Assembly (NCBI RefSeq): GCF_039649665.1
Contig: NZ_JBDJAW010000007.1
Span: 1-64,000 of the forward strand
DNA from: Microbispora sp. ZYX-F-249
GTDB lineage: Bacteria > Actinomycetota > Actinomycetes > Streptosporangiales > Streptosporangiaceae
DNA: 64,000 nucleotides
Direction: 5' to 3'
Position numbers and translations under genes: made by a program. The notes beneath the pieces were generated by a model, which was not told the DNA's origin, ran no database searches, and saw only the letters and a program-made list of their open reading frames with translations. This document shows, one piece after another, positions 53,299 through 61,350 of the stretch. Positions within the stretch are counted from its first letter, which is position 1; every line of letters starts with the position of its first letter.

Positions 53299-54132
53299 AT
53301 GGGTGACAGGGTCGGCGGCTGGAACTGGACGCACCGCGATCCCGACTATCTCCCCCCGGAGGTCGACACGACCAAGCCCAGCATCGCGCGGGTGTACGAC
53401 GCGTTCCTGGGCGGCAAGGACAACTTCGCGGTGGACCGCGCGGTCGCGACGGAGGGCATGCGGCACTTCCCCGACCGCGGCGAGGGGGCCCGCAACAACC
53501 GCGCGATGCTGTTCCGCGGCGTGAAGTACATGGCCGAGCAGGGCATCGACCAGTTCCTCGACATCGGCTCGGGCCTGCCCACGATGGACAACACCCATTC
53601 GGTCGCGCAGCGGATCAACCCCGCCGCGAAGGTCGTCTACGTCGACAACGACCCCATCGTGCTGGCCCACGCGCGGGCGATCCTGCAGACCGACGAGCGC
53701 ACCCGCGTGATCACCGCGGACATGCGCGAGCCCGAGGTGATCCTCAACCACCCCGACGTCGAGGGCTTCCTCGACCTCTCCCGTCCCATCGGCCTGCTGA
53801 TGGTGGCCGTGGTCCACCATCTCGCCGACGCGGAGGACCCGAACGGCCTCGTGGACGCCTACAAGGCACGCCTGGCTCCGGGCAGCTACATGCAGCTCAC
53901 CCACTTCTGCTCCTGCGCGCCGGAGATGCGCGAGCTGGAAGCCGTGCTGCTGCAGATGCTCGGCACCGGCAGGGCCCGGGACCTGCCCGAGATCGTGCGG
54001 TTCTTCGACGGTCTCGACCTCGTCGAACCCGGCGTCGTGCACGTGCCCGAGTGGCGTCCCGAGGAACCCGTGCGCTACCCCCTCGATCTCGGCGGCATCT
54101 GCGTCGCCGGCGGCGTCGGCCGCAAACCCTGA
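53299..54132 (+). CDS. SAV2177-family (DUF574) SAM-dependent methyltransferase
   Basis: The 277-residue protein belongs to a methyltransferase family largely confined to actinomycetes. The typical opening PSIARVYDAFLGGKDNFAVDR is at about residue 27, followed by the SAM-binding FLDIGSGLPT near 87, VVYVDNDPIVLAHARA near 112, and a GLLMVAVVHHL segment near 165. The family's substrates are not known. The ATG at 53299 is preceded by GGAGAGGGACG. A 253-base gap upstream holds its promoter. Confidence 0.9.
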   Translation: MGDRVGGWNWTHRDPDYLPPEVDTTKPSIARVYDAFLGGKDNFAVDRAVATEGMRHFPDRGEGARNNRAMLFRGVKYMAEQGIDQFLDIGSGLPTMDNTHSVAQRINPAAKVVYVDNDPIVLAHARAILQTDERTRVITADMREPEVILNHPDVEGFLDLSRPIGLLMVAVVHHLADAEDPNGLVDAYKARLAPGSYMQLTHFCSCAPEMRELEAVLLQMLGTGRARDLPEIVRFFDGLDLVEPGVVHVPEWRPEEPVRYPLDLGGICVAGGVGRKP

Positions 54133-54426
54133 CCGCCCGCCCGCGAACCCTGACCCGCCGGCCGCGACCCCTGCTCGGCCCGGGCGCGACCCGGCCACCG
54201 GGGCGGCACCCGGCGAAGGGTTCTCTCCCGGCGGTGCCGGGAGCGGTACGTCGACCGCGCCCGCCTGTCCAACCATTGGGTCCTTCGTTAGGTGTCGCTC
54301 CTGTGGTCCCGATGCGCCACGTGTTGGGATTTATGCGTGACCCCCCACCACACGCACCAGTGGGGTCGCGCCCTTAGCCCGCGTAAGGCCTGCGGCTCCC
54401 TGTGGTTTTCCTACGCGAGGAGTCAT

Positions 54427-55326
54427 ATGTTCCGGCACACCCGTCGGCTCCAGTTCGAGGCCAAGCCCGAAAAGCCCGACCCGGTATACGCGCGCAAGCT
54501 CCAGGAGCTCATCGGCGGCGCCTTCGGCGAGATGACGGTGACCATGCAGTACCTGTTCCAGGGCTGGAACTGCCGCATGCCCGGCAAGTACAAAGACCTG
54601 ATCATGGACATCGCGACCGAGGAGATCGGGCACGTCGAGATGCTCGCCACGATGGTCGCCCGCCTCCTCGAGGGCGCGCCCTCCACGACGGTCACGAAGA
54701 TGGCCACCGCCGACCCCGTGCTCGGCGCCGTGCTGGGCGGCATGGACCCGCAGCAGGCGATCGTGGCCGGCGGCGGCCCCCTGCCCGCCGACAGCAACGG
54801 ATACCCCTGGAACGGCCGCTACATCGTCGCCAGCGGCAACCTCCTGGCGGACTTCCAGGCCAACGTCGCGGCCGAGGCGCACGGCCGGCTGCAGACCGCC
54901 CGGCTGTACCACATGACCGACGACCGCGGCGTGAAGGACATGCTGAAGTTCAACCTCGCCCGGGACACCCTGCACCAGAACCTGTGGCTCAAGGCGATCG
55001 AGGAACTCAGGACGGACGGCCTGGAGGACGTCGTCGTGCCCAACGCGCTGTTCGACGAGGAGCACGCCGAGCACGCGGAGACGATCTGGGACCTCTCCGA
55101 CGGCACCGAGGCCCAGGCGGGCGGCTGGGCCGGCGGGCCGCAGCCGGACGGCCGCCACCAGTTCACCTATCTGCTCAACCCGGAGCCGCTCGGGGGTCCC
55201 GCCATGGCGCCGCCGCCCGACCCCAAGCTGTACGACACCTACGACGGCAGCATGGGCGAGCCGCAGGGCCCCGCGCTCGGCACCGAGGTGGGCCCCATCG
55301 GCAAGCTCAAGGACAAGCTCACCTGA
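54427..55326 (+). CDS. Manganese catalase
   Basis: The di-manganese enzyme removes hydrogen peroxide without heme. The 299-residue four-helix protein has the glutamate/histidine ligands in the expected series: GEMTVTMQYLFQ near residue 36, TEEIGHVEML near 64, AAEAHGRLQTARLY near 145, and DTLHQNLWLKAIEEL near 178, followed by EEHAEHAE. A helical C-terminal tail contains LKDKL. AGGAG precedes the ATG. The 294-base upstream gap contains a CGCGTA/TACGCG inverted repeat. A manganese transporter gene follows. Confidence 0.9.
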   Translation: MFRHTRRLQFEAKPEKPDPVYARKLQELIGGAFGEMTVTMQYLFQGWNCRMPGKYKDLIMDIATEEIGHVEMLATMVARLLEGAPSTTVTKMATADPVLGAVLGGMDPQQAIVAGGGPLPADSNGYPWNGRYIVASGNLLADFQANVAAEAHGRLQTARLYHMTDDRGVKDMLKFNLARDTLHQNLWLKAIEELRTDGLEDVVVPNALFDEEHAEHAETIWDLSDGTEAQAGGWAGGPQPDGRHQFTYLLNPEPLGGPAMAPPPDPKLYDTYDGSMGEPQGPALGTEVGPIGKLKDKLT

Positions 55327-55376
55327 CGCCCGTGCGCGCAAGCCCGCCGGGGCTCCGGCGCCGGTAGCGCCCGCGG

Positions 55377-55451
55377 CGGGCCGGGTCCGCCGCGGGCCGG
55401 GTCCGCCGCGGGCCGGGTCCGCCGTTCGCCGTTCGCCGTTCGCCGTTCGCC
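55377..55451. repeat. Short tandem repeats before the Nramp gene
   Basis: Three head-to-tail copies of CGGGCCGGGTCCGCCG (55377-55424) are followed by four copies of GTTCGCC (55424-55451). They fill part of the 307-base gap between the catalase and the transporter genes. Such repeats can change length by slippage, and may affect expression of the downstream gene. Confidence 0.7.
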
Positions 55452-55633
55452 CGAGCGTGACGGGCGGGCACCGGGGCCCGTCCGCCCTTTCGCCATCCAC
55501 GCACTCCTCGGCCCCCGCGCCGCTCCGCGCGTGTGCCGCACCACGTCCCGGCGCCCGGTGCGCCCGGCCGCGAGCCGCGCCGCACCGGGCCCGGGGCGGC
55601 CGCCCGTCCAGACCTCTGTCCTGTGAGGCTCTC

Positions 55634-56917
55634 GTGCTCGACTCCCGCCGCCCCTCCGACGGGCGTGCGCCCGCCGTTCCCACCGCCCCGCCCGCCGCCC
55701 GCCGGGCGGCACCGGGCCGCCTCGCGCGGCTGGCCGGCCTGTGCGGCCCCGCGTTCGTCGTCTCCGTGGCGTACGTCGATCCCGGCAACTTCGCGACCAA
55801 CATGGCGGGCGGCGCGCAGTACGGCACCATGCTGCTGTGGGTGATCGCCGTCGCGAACGTGCTGGCCATGTTCGTGCAGGCGCTGTCGGCCAAGCTCGGC
55901 ATCGCCACCGGCCGCAACCTCCCCGAGCTGTGCCGCGACCATCTGCCGCGGCGGGTGAGCCTGCCGCTGTGGGTGCAGGCCGAGCTGGTCGCCGCCGCCA
56001 CCGACCTGGCCGAGTTCATCGGCGGGGCGATCGCGCTGAACCTGCTGTTCGGCGTGCCGCTGCTGCCCGCCGCCGCCATCACGGCCGTCGTCTCCTCGAT
56101 CCTGCTCATGCTCGCGCCGCGCGGACGCCGCCGGTTCGAGGTGACCGTCGCGGCGCTGCTCGCCGTGGTGCTGGCCGGCTTCGCCTACCAGGTGCTGCTG
56201 TCGGGGTCCCTCGCGGGCGTGGCGGGCGGCTTCGTGCCCCGCCTGGCCGGGCCGGACAGCCTGCTGCTGGCCACCGGGATCATCGGGGCGACCGTCATGC
56301 CCCACGTCGTCTACCTGCACTCGGCCCTCACACAGCACCTGGGCGTGCCGGGCGGGCCCGGGGAGAGCGGGCGCAGGGAGGCGGTGCGGGCCAGCCGGAT
56401 GGACATCGGCGTGGCCCTCGGCGCCGCCGGGCTGGTGAACATGGCGATGCTGACCGTGGCCGCCGCCACCTTCGGCGGTGGCGATCCCGGCAGCCTGCAG
56501 GCCATCCACGCCGGCCTCGGGCAGGTGCTCGGGCCCGGGGCGGCCGTCGCGTTCGCGCTCGCCCTGCTCGCCTCCGGGCTGGCCTCCTCCAGTGTGGGCA
56601 CCTACGCCGGGCAGATCATCATGGCGGGGTTCCTGCGCCGCCGCGTGCCAATCCTGGCGCGGCGCCTGGTCACGATCCTGCCGGCCATGGCCGTCCTGGC
56701 CGCCGGGGTGGACCCCACGCGGGCGCTCGTCCTGAGCCAGGTGGCGCTGTCCTTCGGCATCCCCTTCGCCCTGGTCCCGCTCGTGGCGTTCACCAGCAGC
56801 AGGAAGCTGATGGGCGACCTCGTCAACCGCCGCGTCACCACCGTCGCCGGCGTCGCCGTCGCCGCCGTGATCAGCGCGCTGAACGGCTTCCTGCTCGTGG
56901 AGGTGTTCACCGGCTGA
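55634..56917 (+). CDS. mntH: Nramp-family manganese/iron transporter
   Basis: This proton-coupled importer of divalent metal has the metal-binding motif DPGNFATN in the first helix (near residue 50) and the MPHVVYLHSAL motif of helix 6 near 223. The 427-residue protein has about 11 membrane segments. The GTG at 55634, six bases after GAGG, is favoured over the upstream open frame, which runs through repeats. Neighbouring Mn catalase suggests manganese as the substrate. No MntR or Fur-type operator is evident. Confidence 0.88.
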   Translation: MLDSRRPSDGRAPAVPTAPPAARRAAPGRLARLAGLCGPAFVVSVAYVDPGNFATNMAGGAQYGTMLLWVIAVANVLAMFVQALSAKLGIATGRNLPELCRDHLPRRVSLPLWVQAELVAAATDLAEFIGGAIALNLLFGVPLLPAAAITAVVSSILLMLAPRGRRRFEVTVAALLAVVLAGFAYQVLLSGSLAGVAGGFVPRLAGPDSLLLATGIIGATVMPHVVYLHSALTQHLGVPGGPGESGRREAVRASRMDIGVALGAAGLVNMAMLTVAAATFGGGDPGSLQAIHAGLGQVLGPGAAVAFALALLASGLASSSVGTYAGQIIMAGFLRRRVPILARRLVTILPAMAVLAAGVDPTRALVLSQVALSFGIPFALVPLVAFTSSRKLMGDLVNRRVTTVAGVAVAAVISALNGFLLVEVFTG

Positions 56918-56926
56918 GGCGGGCCG

Positions 56927-58036
56927 TCACAGCAGCGCGGCGAACCGGGCCGCGACGAGGTCCCAGCGCCACTCCTCCTCGATCCAGGCCCGGCCCCGCT
57001 CGCCCATCGCGCGGGCGCGGGCCGGGTCGGCCAGCAGGTCGCACAGCGCGCCGGCCACCGCCGTGTGCGACGTGCCGTCGACCACCAGGCCCGTCTCGCC
57101 GTGGCGTACGGCGTCGGGGGCGCCTCCGGAGGACCCGGCGACCACCGGCAGCCCGGTGGCCGACGCCTCCAGGTAGACGATGCCGAGGCCCTCCACGTCC
57201 AGGCCCCCGAACCTGCTGCGGCAGGGCATCGCGAAGACGTCGCCCGCGTCGTAGTAGGCCGGCAGGGACGCCCAGGGGACGGACCCGGTGACGACCACCG
57301 AGCCGCGCAGGCCGGCCCGGGCGGCGCCGCGCTCCAGCGACCGCCGTAAGGGGCCGCCGCCGACCAGCAGCAGGACCGCGCCGGGGACCCGCCGCAGGAC
57401 GAGCGGCCAGGCCCGCAGCAGCACGTCCTGGCCCTTGCGCGGCACCAGCCGCGAGACGCACACGACCACCGGCCGGTCGCCGAGGCCGAGCGAGGCCCGG
57501 ACCCGGTCGCCGCCCGCTCCGGGACGGAAGGCGTCGGTGTCCACGCCCGGCGCGAGCCGTACGAGCCGGGAGGCGGGGACGGCCCTCGCGATCCGGCGGC
57601 GGGTGTAGCCGCCGAGGTAGGTCACGACGTCGGCCCCCGCACCGATGCGGCGCAGCAGGGCGCGCGCGCCGGGCAGGCGGGCCCAGGACGCCTCGTGCCC
57701 GTGGGTGAGCATGACGATCCGCCCCGCGCCCGCGGCGCGCAGAGCGGGGGCGAGCAACCCCAGCGGCGCCGCCGCGCCGAATACGACGGTGGCGCCGTCC
57801 TCGACCAGGGCCGCCGCCCTCCTCGCCACCGAGCGCGTCGGCAGCATCAGCGAGGAGGGGTGACGGACCACCTCGTACGGCTGGCGGGCGTCGAAGTCCT
57901 CGCACCCCTTCCAGCGCGGGGCGTACACGACCACCGAACCGGGCGGCCTGCGTGAGGCGAGGCCGTGCACGAACGCCTGGATGCCGCCCGGTCTGGGCGG
58001 GAAGTCGTTCGTGACGATCAGCGTCCGCTTCGTCAT
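56927..58036 (-). CDS. GT4 glycosyltransferase, PimB-like mannosyltransferase
   Basis: The 369-residue enzyme is of the GT-B fold, closest in pattern to PimB', which adds the second mannose to phosphatidylinositol mannoside. Blocks include TNDFPPRPGGIQAFV near the start, GVDTDAFRPG near 167, SRLVPRKGQDVLLRAW near 195, and EGLGIVYLEASATGLPVVAG near 290 with the EX7E site. A GTG two codons upstream is an alternative start. It converges on mntH nine bases away. Confidence 0.85.
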   Translation of the reverse strand: MTKRTLIVTNDFPPRPGGIQAFVHGLASRRPPGSVVVYAPRWKGCEDFDARQPYEVVRHPSSLMLPTRSVARRAAALVEDGATVVFGAAAPLGLLAPALRAAGAGRIVMLTHGHEASWARLPGARALLRRIGAGADVVTYLGGYTRRRIARAVPASRLVRLAPGVDTDAFRPGAGGDRVRASLGLGDRPVVVCVSRLVPRKGQDVLLRAWPLVLRRVPGAVLLLVGGGPLRRSLERGAARAGLRGSVVVTGSVPWASLPAYYDAGDVFAMPCRSRFGGLDVEGLGIVYLEASATGLPVVAGSSGGAPDAVRHGETGLVVDGTSHTAVAGALCDLLADPARARAMGERGRAWIEEEWRWDLVAARFAALL

Positions 58037-58124
58037 CCTCACCCCCGGCGTGCCGCGCGCGGTCCGCCCGCGCCGCCCGAGAAGGCATTGTCGCAGCCGC
58101 GGCCGTCCCGCCGCCGTACGCCGA

Positions 58125-59048
58125 TCAGGACCGGGCGAGCTGCCCGCGCGCGTACGCCCGCCATTCGAGGGTCAGGCGGCCGGGGGTCAGCCCGAGCACC
58201 TCCCGCAGGGCGGCGCCGATCTCCTCGCGCCGCGCGGCGCGGTAGAGGGCCACCAGCCTCCGCTCGCCGAACCGGTCGGCGATGTAGCGGCAGGCCAGCC
58301 ACGCCTCCTCGTACGCCTGGGCGGGCCTGGCCGCGAAGTCGCCGGGCCCCGGCAGCTCCCGCAGCGCCGGCCTGCCGGCGGCCACGTCCGCGGCCAGCTC
58401 GGCGGCCACCGTCCGGACCGGCAGCCCGCTGTCCAGGTAGCCCACGTAGTCGGCGAAGCCCTCCAGGAGCCACATCGGGACGGCGCGGGGACCGGCGGTC
58501 GCGACGTGCGTCAGCTCATGGGTCACGACGACCAGGCGGCCGGTCGCGGACAGGCGGGCGAACGCGGCCGGCTGCACGATCACCCGGCCGCCGGTGGCGA
58601 CGGCCGCCAGGCCGTCCACCTTCGCCGGCGCGGCCAGCACGGCGGCCTGCTCCTCGCCGCGGGGCACGAGGACCACCGCGCCGCCGTACCCGCCCCAGAT
58701 CCTCGTCACCGTACGGTCCGCGCGATCGGCCAGCGCGGCGATCTCGGCGACCAGCGGCCGGGGCGACCCGACGACGACCGCCCGCGCGCCGCGGGCGACG
58801 GAGGCGCCGGTCCACATGCCCGGATGCTCCCGCACGGCGGCGCGGGCGTCGAGCCGCAGGGCGAGCAGCGGATCGGGCGGGGCCGCGGCCGCCGGCCCGG
58901 CGAGCAGCGCGGCCAGCGCGACGGCCACGGCCGCGACACGGCGGGGACGGGCCCCGCGGGACGGATCCGCGGGCCGGCGCCGGCCGGCCGCGGCGCGCAC
59001 GCCCGGCACACCCGCGGGCACGCCGCTCGTGACAGTCACGCCGTGCAT
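58125..59048 (-). CDS. Exported zinc metallopeptidase-like protein (MA clan)
   Basis: The 307-residue protein has a basic, hydrophobic N-terminal segment ending in AAA that is probably a signal or anchor. The metallopeptidase motif VVTHELTHVA near residue 190 supplies the HExxH-type zinc site (HELTH) with the catalytic glutamate, and a WLLEGFADYV block near 208 gives a third ligand. This pattern is shared by MA-like peptidases of actinomycetes of unknown substrate. The ATG at 59048 has no good ribosome site. Confidence 0.78.
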   Translation of the reverse strand: MHGVTVTSGVPAGVPGVRAAAGRRRPADPSRGARPRRVAAVAVALAALLAGPAAAAPPDPLLALRLDARAAVREHPGMWTGASVARGARAVVVGSPRPLVAEIAALADRADRTVTRIWGGYGGAVVLVPRGEEQAAVLAAPAKVDGLAAVATGGRVIVQPAAFARLSATGRLVVVTHELTHVATAGPRAVPMWLLEGFADYVGYLDSGLPVRTVAAELAADVAAGRPALRELPGPGDFAARPAQAYEEAWLACRYIADRFGERRLVALYRAARREEIGAALREVLGLTPGRLTLEWRAYARGQLARS

Positions 59049-59066
59049 GGTAGCCAGCACATGCCA

Positions 59067-59101
59067 CGGCCCCGTCCACCTCGGCGAGGTGGACGGGGCC
59101 G
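59067..59101 (-). terminator. Terminator hairpin of the first NlpC/P60 gene
   Basis: A perfect 16-bp stem (59067-59082 with 59086-59101) closes a GGC loop 42 bases past the NlpC/P60 stop. It ends the riboswitch-controlled transcript before the metallopeptidase gene on the same strand. Confidence 0.75.
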
Positions 59102-59142
59102 CATGGACGGCGCCGGTCGAGGGGGCTTGGTGACCGGCGTCC

Positions 59143-59778
59143 TCAGACGCCCGGACGGACGGCACCCACGAAGGTGCTCCTCCGGTAGGCGTCCAGCTTG
59201 TCGATCCGCACCCGCGTGCCGCTGTGCGGAGCGTGGACCATCTTGCCGTGCCCGACGTACATGCCGACGTGGCCGCCGCCGCTGGTGAAGATCAGGTCAC
59301 CGGGCTCGAAGTGCCCCCAGGACACCTTCTTCCTGACCGCGCCGCGGATGGACCACGTCGTGCGCGGCAGCCGTACGCCGGCCTTGCGCCAGGCGTACTG
59401 GACCAGGCCCGAGCAGTCGAACGCGCCCGGCCCGGTGGCCCCGTAGCGGTAGGGGTCACCGATCTGCTTCCTGGCGGTCTGCACCGCGCGCCGGGCCTTG
59501 GCCCGCTGGAGCGCGCTTCTGCTGACCTTCCGCTTGGTGGCGGACTTCTTCTTGGTCGCCTGCTTCTTCGCCGCGGCCTTGCGGGCGGCGGTGTTCGCAC
59601 CGGTCGCCGTGGCCGTCTTCGTGGCCGTCTTCGTCTCGGGGGCTGTCTTGACGACCGTGACCGTCACCGTGTCGGCCGCCGCCGGATGCGCACCGGCGAC
59701 CCCTACGGATGCCGTCAAAGCGGCACCTCCAAGGGCAATTCGGGCAAGACGGGACAGGCTAGCGGGGGTGGTAGACAG
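59143..59778 (-). CDS. Secreted NlpC/P60 peptidoglycan hydrolase controlled by c-di-AMP riboswitch
   Basis: The enzyme should cut peptide stems of peptidoglycan outside the cell. A signal peptide (ARIALGGAALTASVGVAGAHPAAA, in part) leads to a Lys/Ala/Thr-rich linker and an NlpC/P60 domain with the catalytic Cys in FDCSGLVQYAW, His in GGHVGMYVG, and a third residue in MVHAPHSG. No ATG or GTG fits the start. A CTG at 59778 lies behind GAGGAG at good spacing; a TTG at 59802 is inside the riboswitch. The CTG is preferred. A Crp-type site and c-di-AMP riboswitch lie upstream. Confidence 0.85.
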   Translation of the reverse strand: MSTTPASLSRLARIALGGAALTASVGVAGAHPAAADTVTVTVVKTAPETKTATKTATATGANTAARKAAAKKQATKKKSATKRKVSRSALQRAKARRAVQTARKQIGDPYRYGATGPGAFDCSGLVQYAWRKAGVRLPRTTWSIRGAVRKKVSWGHFEPGDLIFTSGGGHVGMYVGHGKMVHAPHSGTRVRIDKLDAYRRSTFVGAVRPGV

Positions 59779-59799
59779 GATCTCTCCTCGGCTCTTCCG

Positions 59800-59945
59800 C
59801 AAACGCCTACCGGGTTAGCTGACGGGTTCGGGCTGGGAAGTCGCCCTACGGCGCGCGATGCGCCGATTCACCCCGGACCTTCGCGTGAAGGTCGATGGTT
59901 CCCCGGCTCCGTGCCTCCTGACTGCACGGACTCGGCAGGCCACCG
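59800..59945 (-). ncRNA. c-di-AMP riboswitch (ydaO/yuaA)
   Basis: Read on the minus strand, this segment has the conserved ydaO elements in order: GAGTCCGTGC hairpin, GGAGCCGGGGAACC, GGGGTGAATC, GCCCGAACCCGTCAGCTAAC and GGTAGGCG. The outer stem pairs GCCTGC with GTAGGC. It ends a few bases before the ribosome site of the NlpC/P60 gene. In this class binding of c-di-AMP turns expression off, so the hydrolase should be made when c-di-AMP falls. The 5' limit is approximate. Confidence 0.95.
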
Positions 59946-60172
59946 GCGCCGGGGATCCCGCGAGGGGGAGGGTGTCGGGGGCGCCGATGACGGTGGAATT
60001 GTCTGCGCTACCGGCCGGCCGGACCGGTTCGCGGCGGCGAGGCGTGCTCGCCGCGGCCCAGAAGCTACCGAGGACCCGGCGCGTTCGGCAAAGCCCCGCC
60101 GCCGGATAAAGATCGGATAACGAAGGTCGCGAAGAAGAAACCGCAGCGTACCCATGGCACGGATGGACTAAA

Positions 60173-60188
60173 TGTGACTCTGCTCACA
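60173..60188. promoter_or_regulatory. Crp-type operator upstream of the riboswitch gene
   Basis: TGTGA-CTCTGC-TCACA is a perfect match to the palindromic Crp consensus (TGTGA-N6-TCACA). It lies about 230 bases upstream of the riboswitch on the minus strand, in a 470-base gap between the two NlpC/P60 genes. It should let cAMP act on the same gene that c-di-AMP controls. Confidence 0.6.
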
Positions 60189-60250
60189 GTCCTGTCACAG
60201 ACCCCGAATTCGGCCACATTAGCCACAACCATCACAGACACGGCGGGACG

Positions 60251-61213
60251 TCAGGGACGGACGGCACCGATGGCGTGATACTCGGCGAGTGTGACAATCT
60301 TCACAACATCTCCGGTCTGCGGCGCGTGGACGACCTTGCCGTCGCCGGCGTAGATGCCGACGTGCCCGTAACCGGCGTGCCAGAGCAGGTCGCCCGGCTG
60401 GAGCTCGTCCAGGGAGACCCTGCGGCTCGCACCCCAGGCCCACTGCTCGTAGCTCGTCCTGGGCAGGGTCACCCCCGCCGCCGACCAGGCGGCCTGCACG
60501 AGGCCCGAGCAGTCCCAGGAGTCCGGCCCGGTCCCTCCGTAGCGGTACGGTTTGCCGACCTGCTTGTAGGCGAACTGGAGGGCCGCCAGCGCGTTGCCCG
60601 ACGCCGGTCCGGTGTAGACGACGCCGGCGCTGTTCGGGTTGCCCGGGTTGTACGTCCCGAGCGAGCGCAGCAGCTTCATCTGCTCCCTGACGAGCTTGTC
60701 GACCTTCTCCTTCTCGTCGGCGAGCTCGCTCCTGACGTCGGCGGCCTCCTTGTAGGACGCCTTGCTCTGGTCGCGGCGGTCCTTGAGGCCCTGGATCGCG
60801 CCCTCGTACTCCCGCAACCGCCCCGCACGCTCGGCCGAGATGTGGTTGAGCGTGGCCAGGCCGCTGAGCATGGAGTCGGGGTTCGAGCTGTAGAAGACGC
60901 CGCCCCACGACCCCATGTCGCCGACCTGGTAGCTGTTGACGGCCATCGTGACCAGCCCGGCGCGGAGCTCCTCCACCCGGACGTTGTGCTTCTTGTAGTC
61001 CTCGTTGACGGCGAGGTACTTCTGCCTCGCCTTCTTCCACTTCTCGTTGGCCGCGTTGTAGCGGTCGACGAGCTTGTCGGCCTGCTCGTTGAGCTTGTTC
61101 AGCTTCGCCTTGGCCTGCGCGACTGTGGGCTTCGGATCCGCCTGCGCGCCCGTCACCGGCATCAGCAGGACCACGGCGGCCAAACCGGCGGCCACCGGCA
61201 CACGCCCTCGCAC
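60251..61213 (-). CDS. Secreted NlpC/P60 peptidoglycan hydrolase with coiled coil (RipA-like)
   Basis: The 320-residue protein has a signal peptide (VPVAAGLAAVVLLMPVTGAQA), a long charged coiled-coil region (about 30-200) as in RipA/CwlO-type hydrolases, and a C-terminal NlpC/P60 domain with DCSGLVQAAW, YGHVGIYAG and VHAPQTGD. The GTG at 61213 is chosen because GGGGG lies five bases upstream; an earlier TTG at 61279 lacks such a site. Unlike its neighbour it has no riboswitch. Coiled coils in such proteins keep the enzyme inactive until regulated by a divisome or ABC partner. Confidence 0.9.
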   Translation of the reverse strand: MRGRVPVAAGLAAVVLLMPVTGAQADPKPTVAQAKAKLNKLNEQADKLVDRYNAANEKWKKARQKYLAVNEDYKKHNVRVEELRAGLVTMAVNSYQVGDMGSWGGVFYSSNPDSMLSGLATLNHISAERAGRLREYEGAIQGLKDRRDQSKASYKEAADVRSELADEKEKVDKLVREQMKLLRSLGTYNPGNPNSAGVVYTGPASGNALAALQFAYKQVGKPYRYGGTGPDSWDCSGLVQAAWSAAGVTLPRTSYEQWAWGASRRVSLDELQPGDLLWHAGYGHVGIYAGDGKVVHAPQTGDVVKIVTLAEYHAIGAVRP

Positions 61214-61350
61214 TGAGGCCCCCTTTTTAGATCTACGAAACCTGCGCGCGACTCTATCCAGGCGATCTTGAAGCTTCAACCTAGTCGCAGGTATTCGCGG
61301 TGGTCATGACCCAGGGCGACGACGCGGGTCCGGAGCGTGCGTACGGGCGC

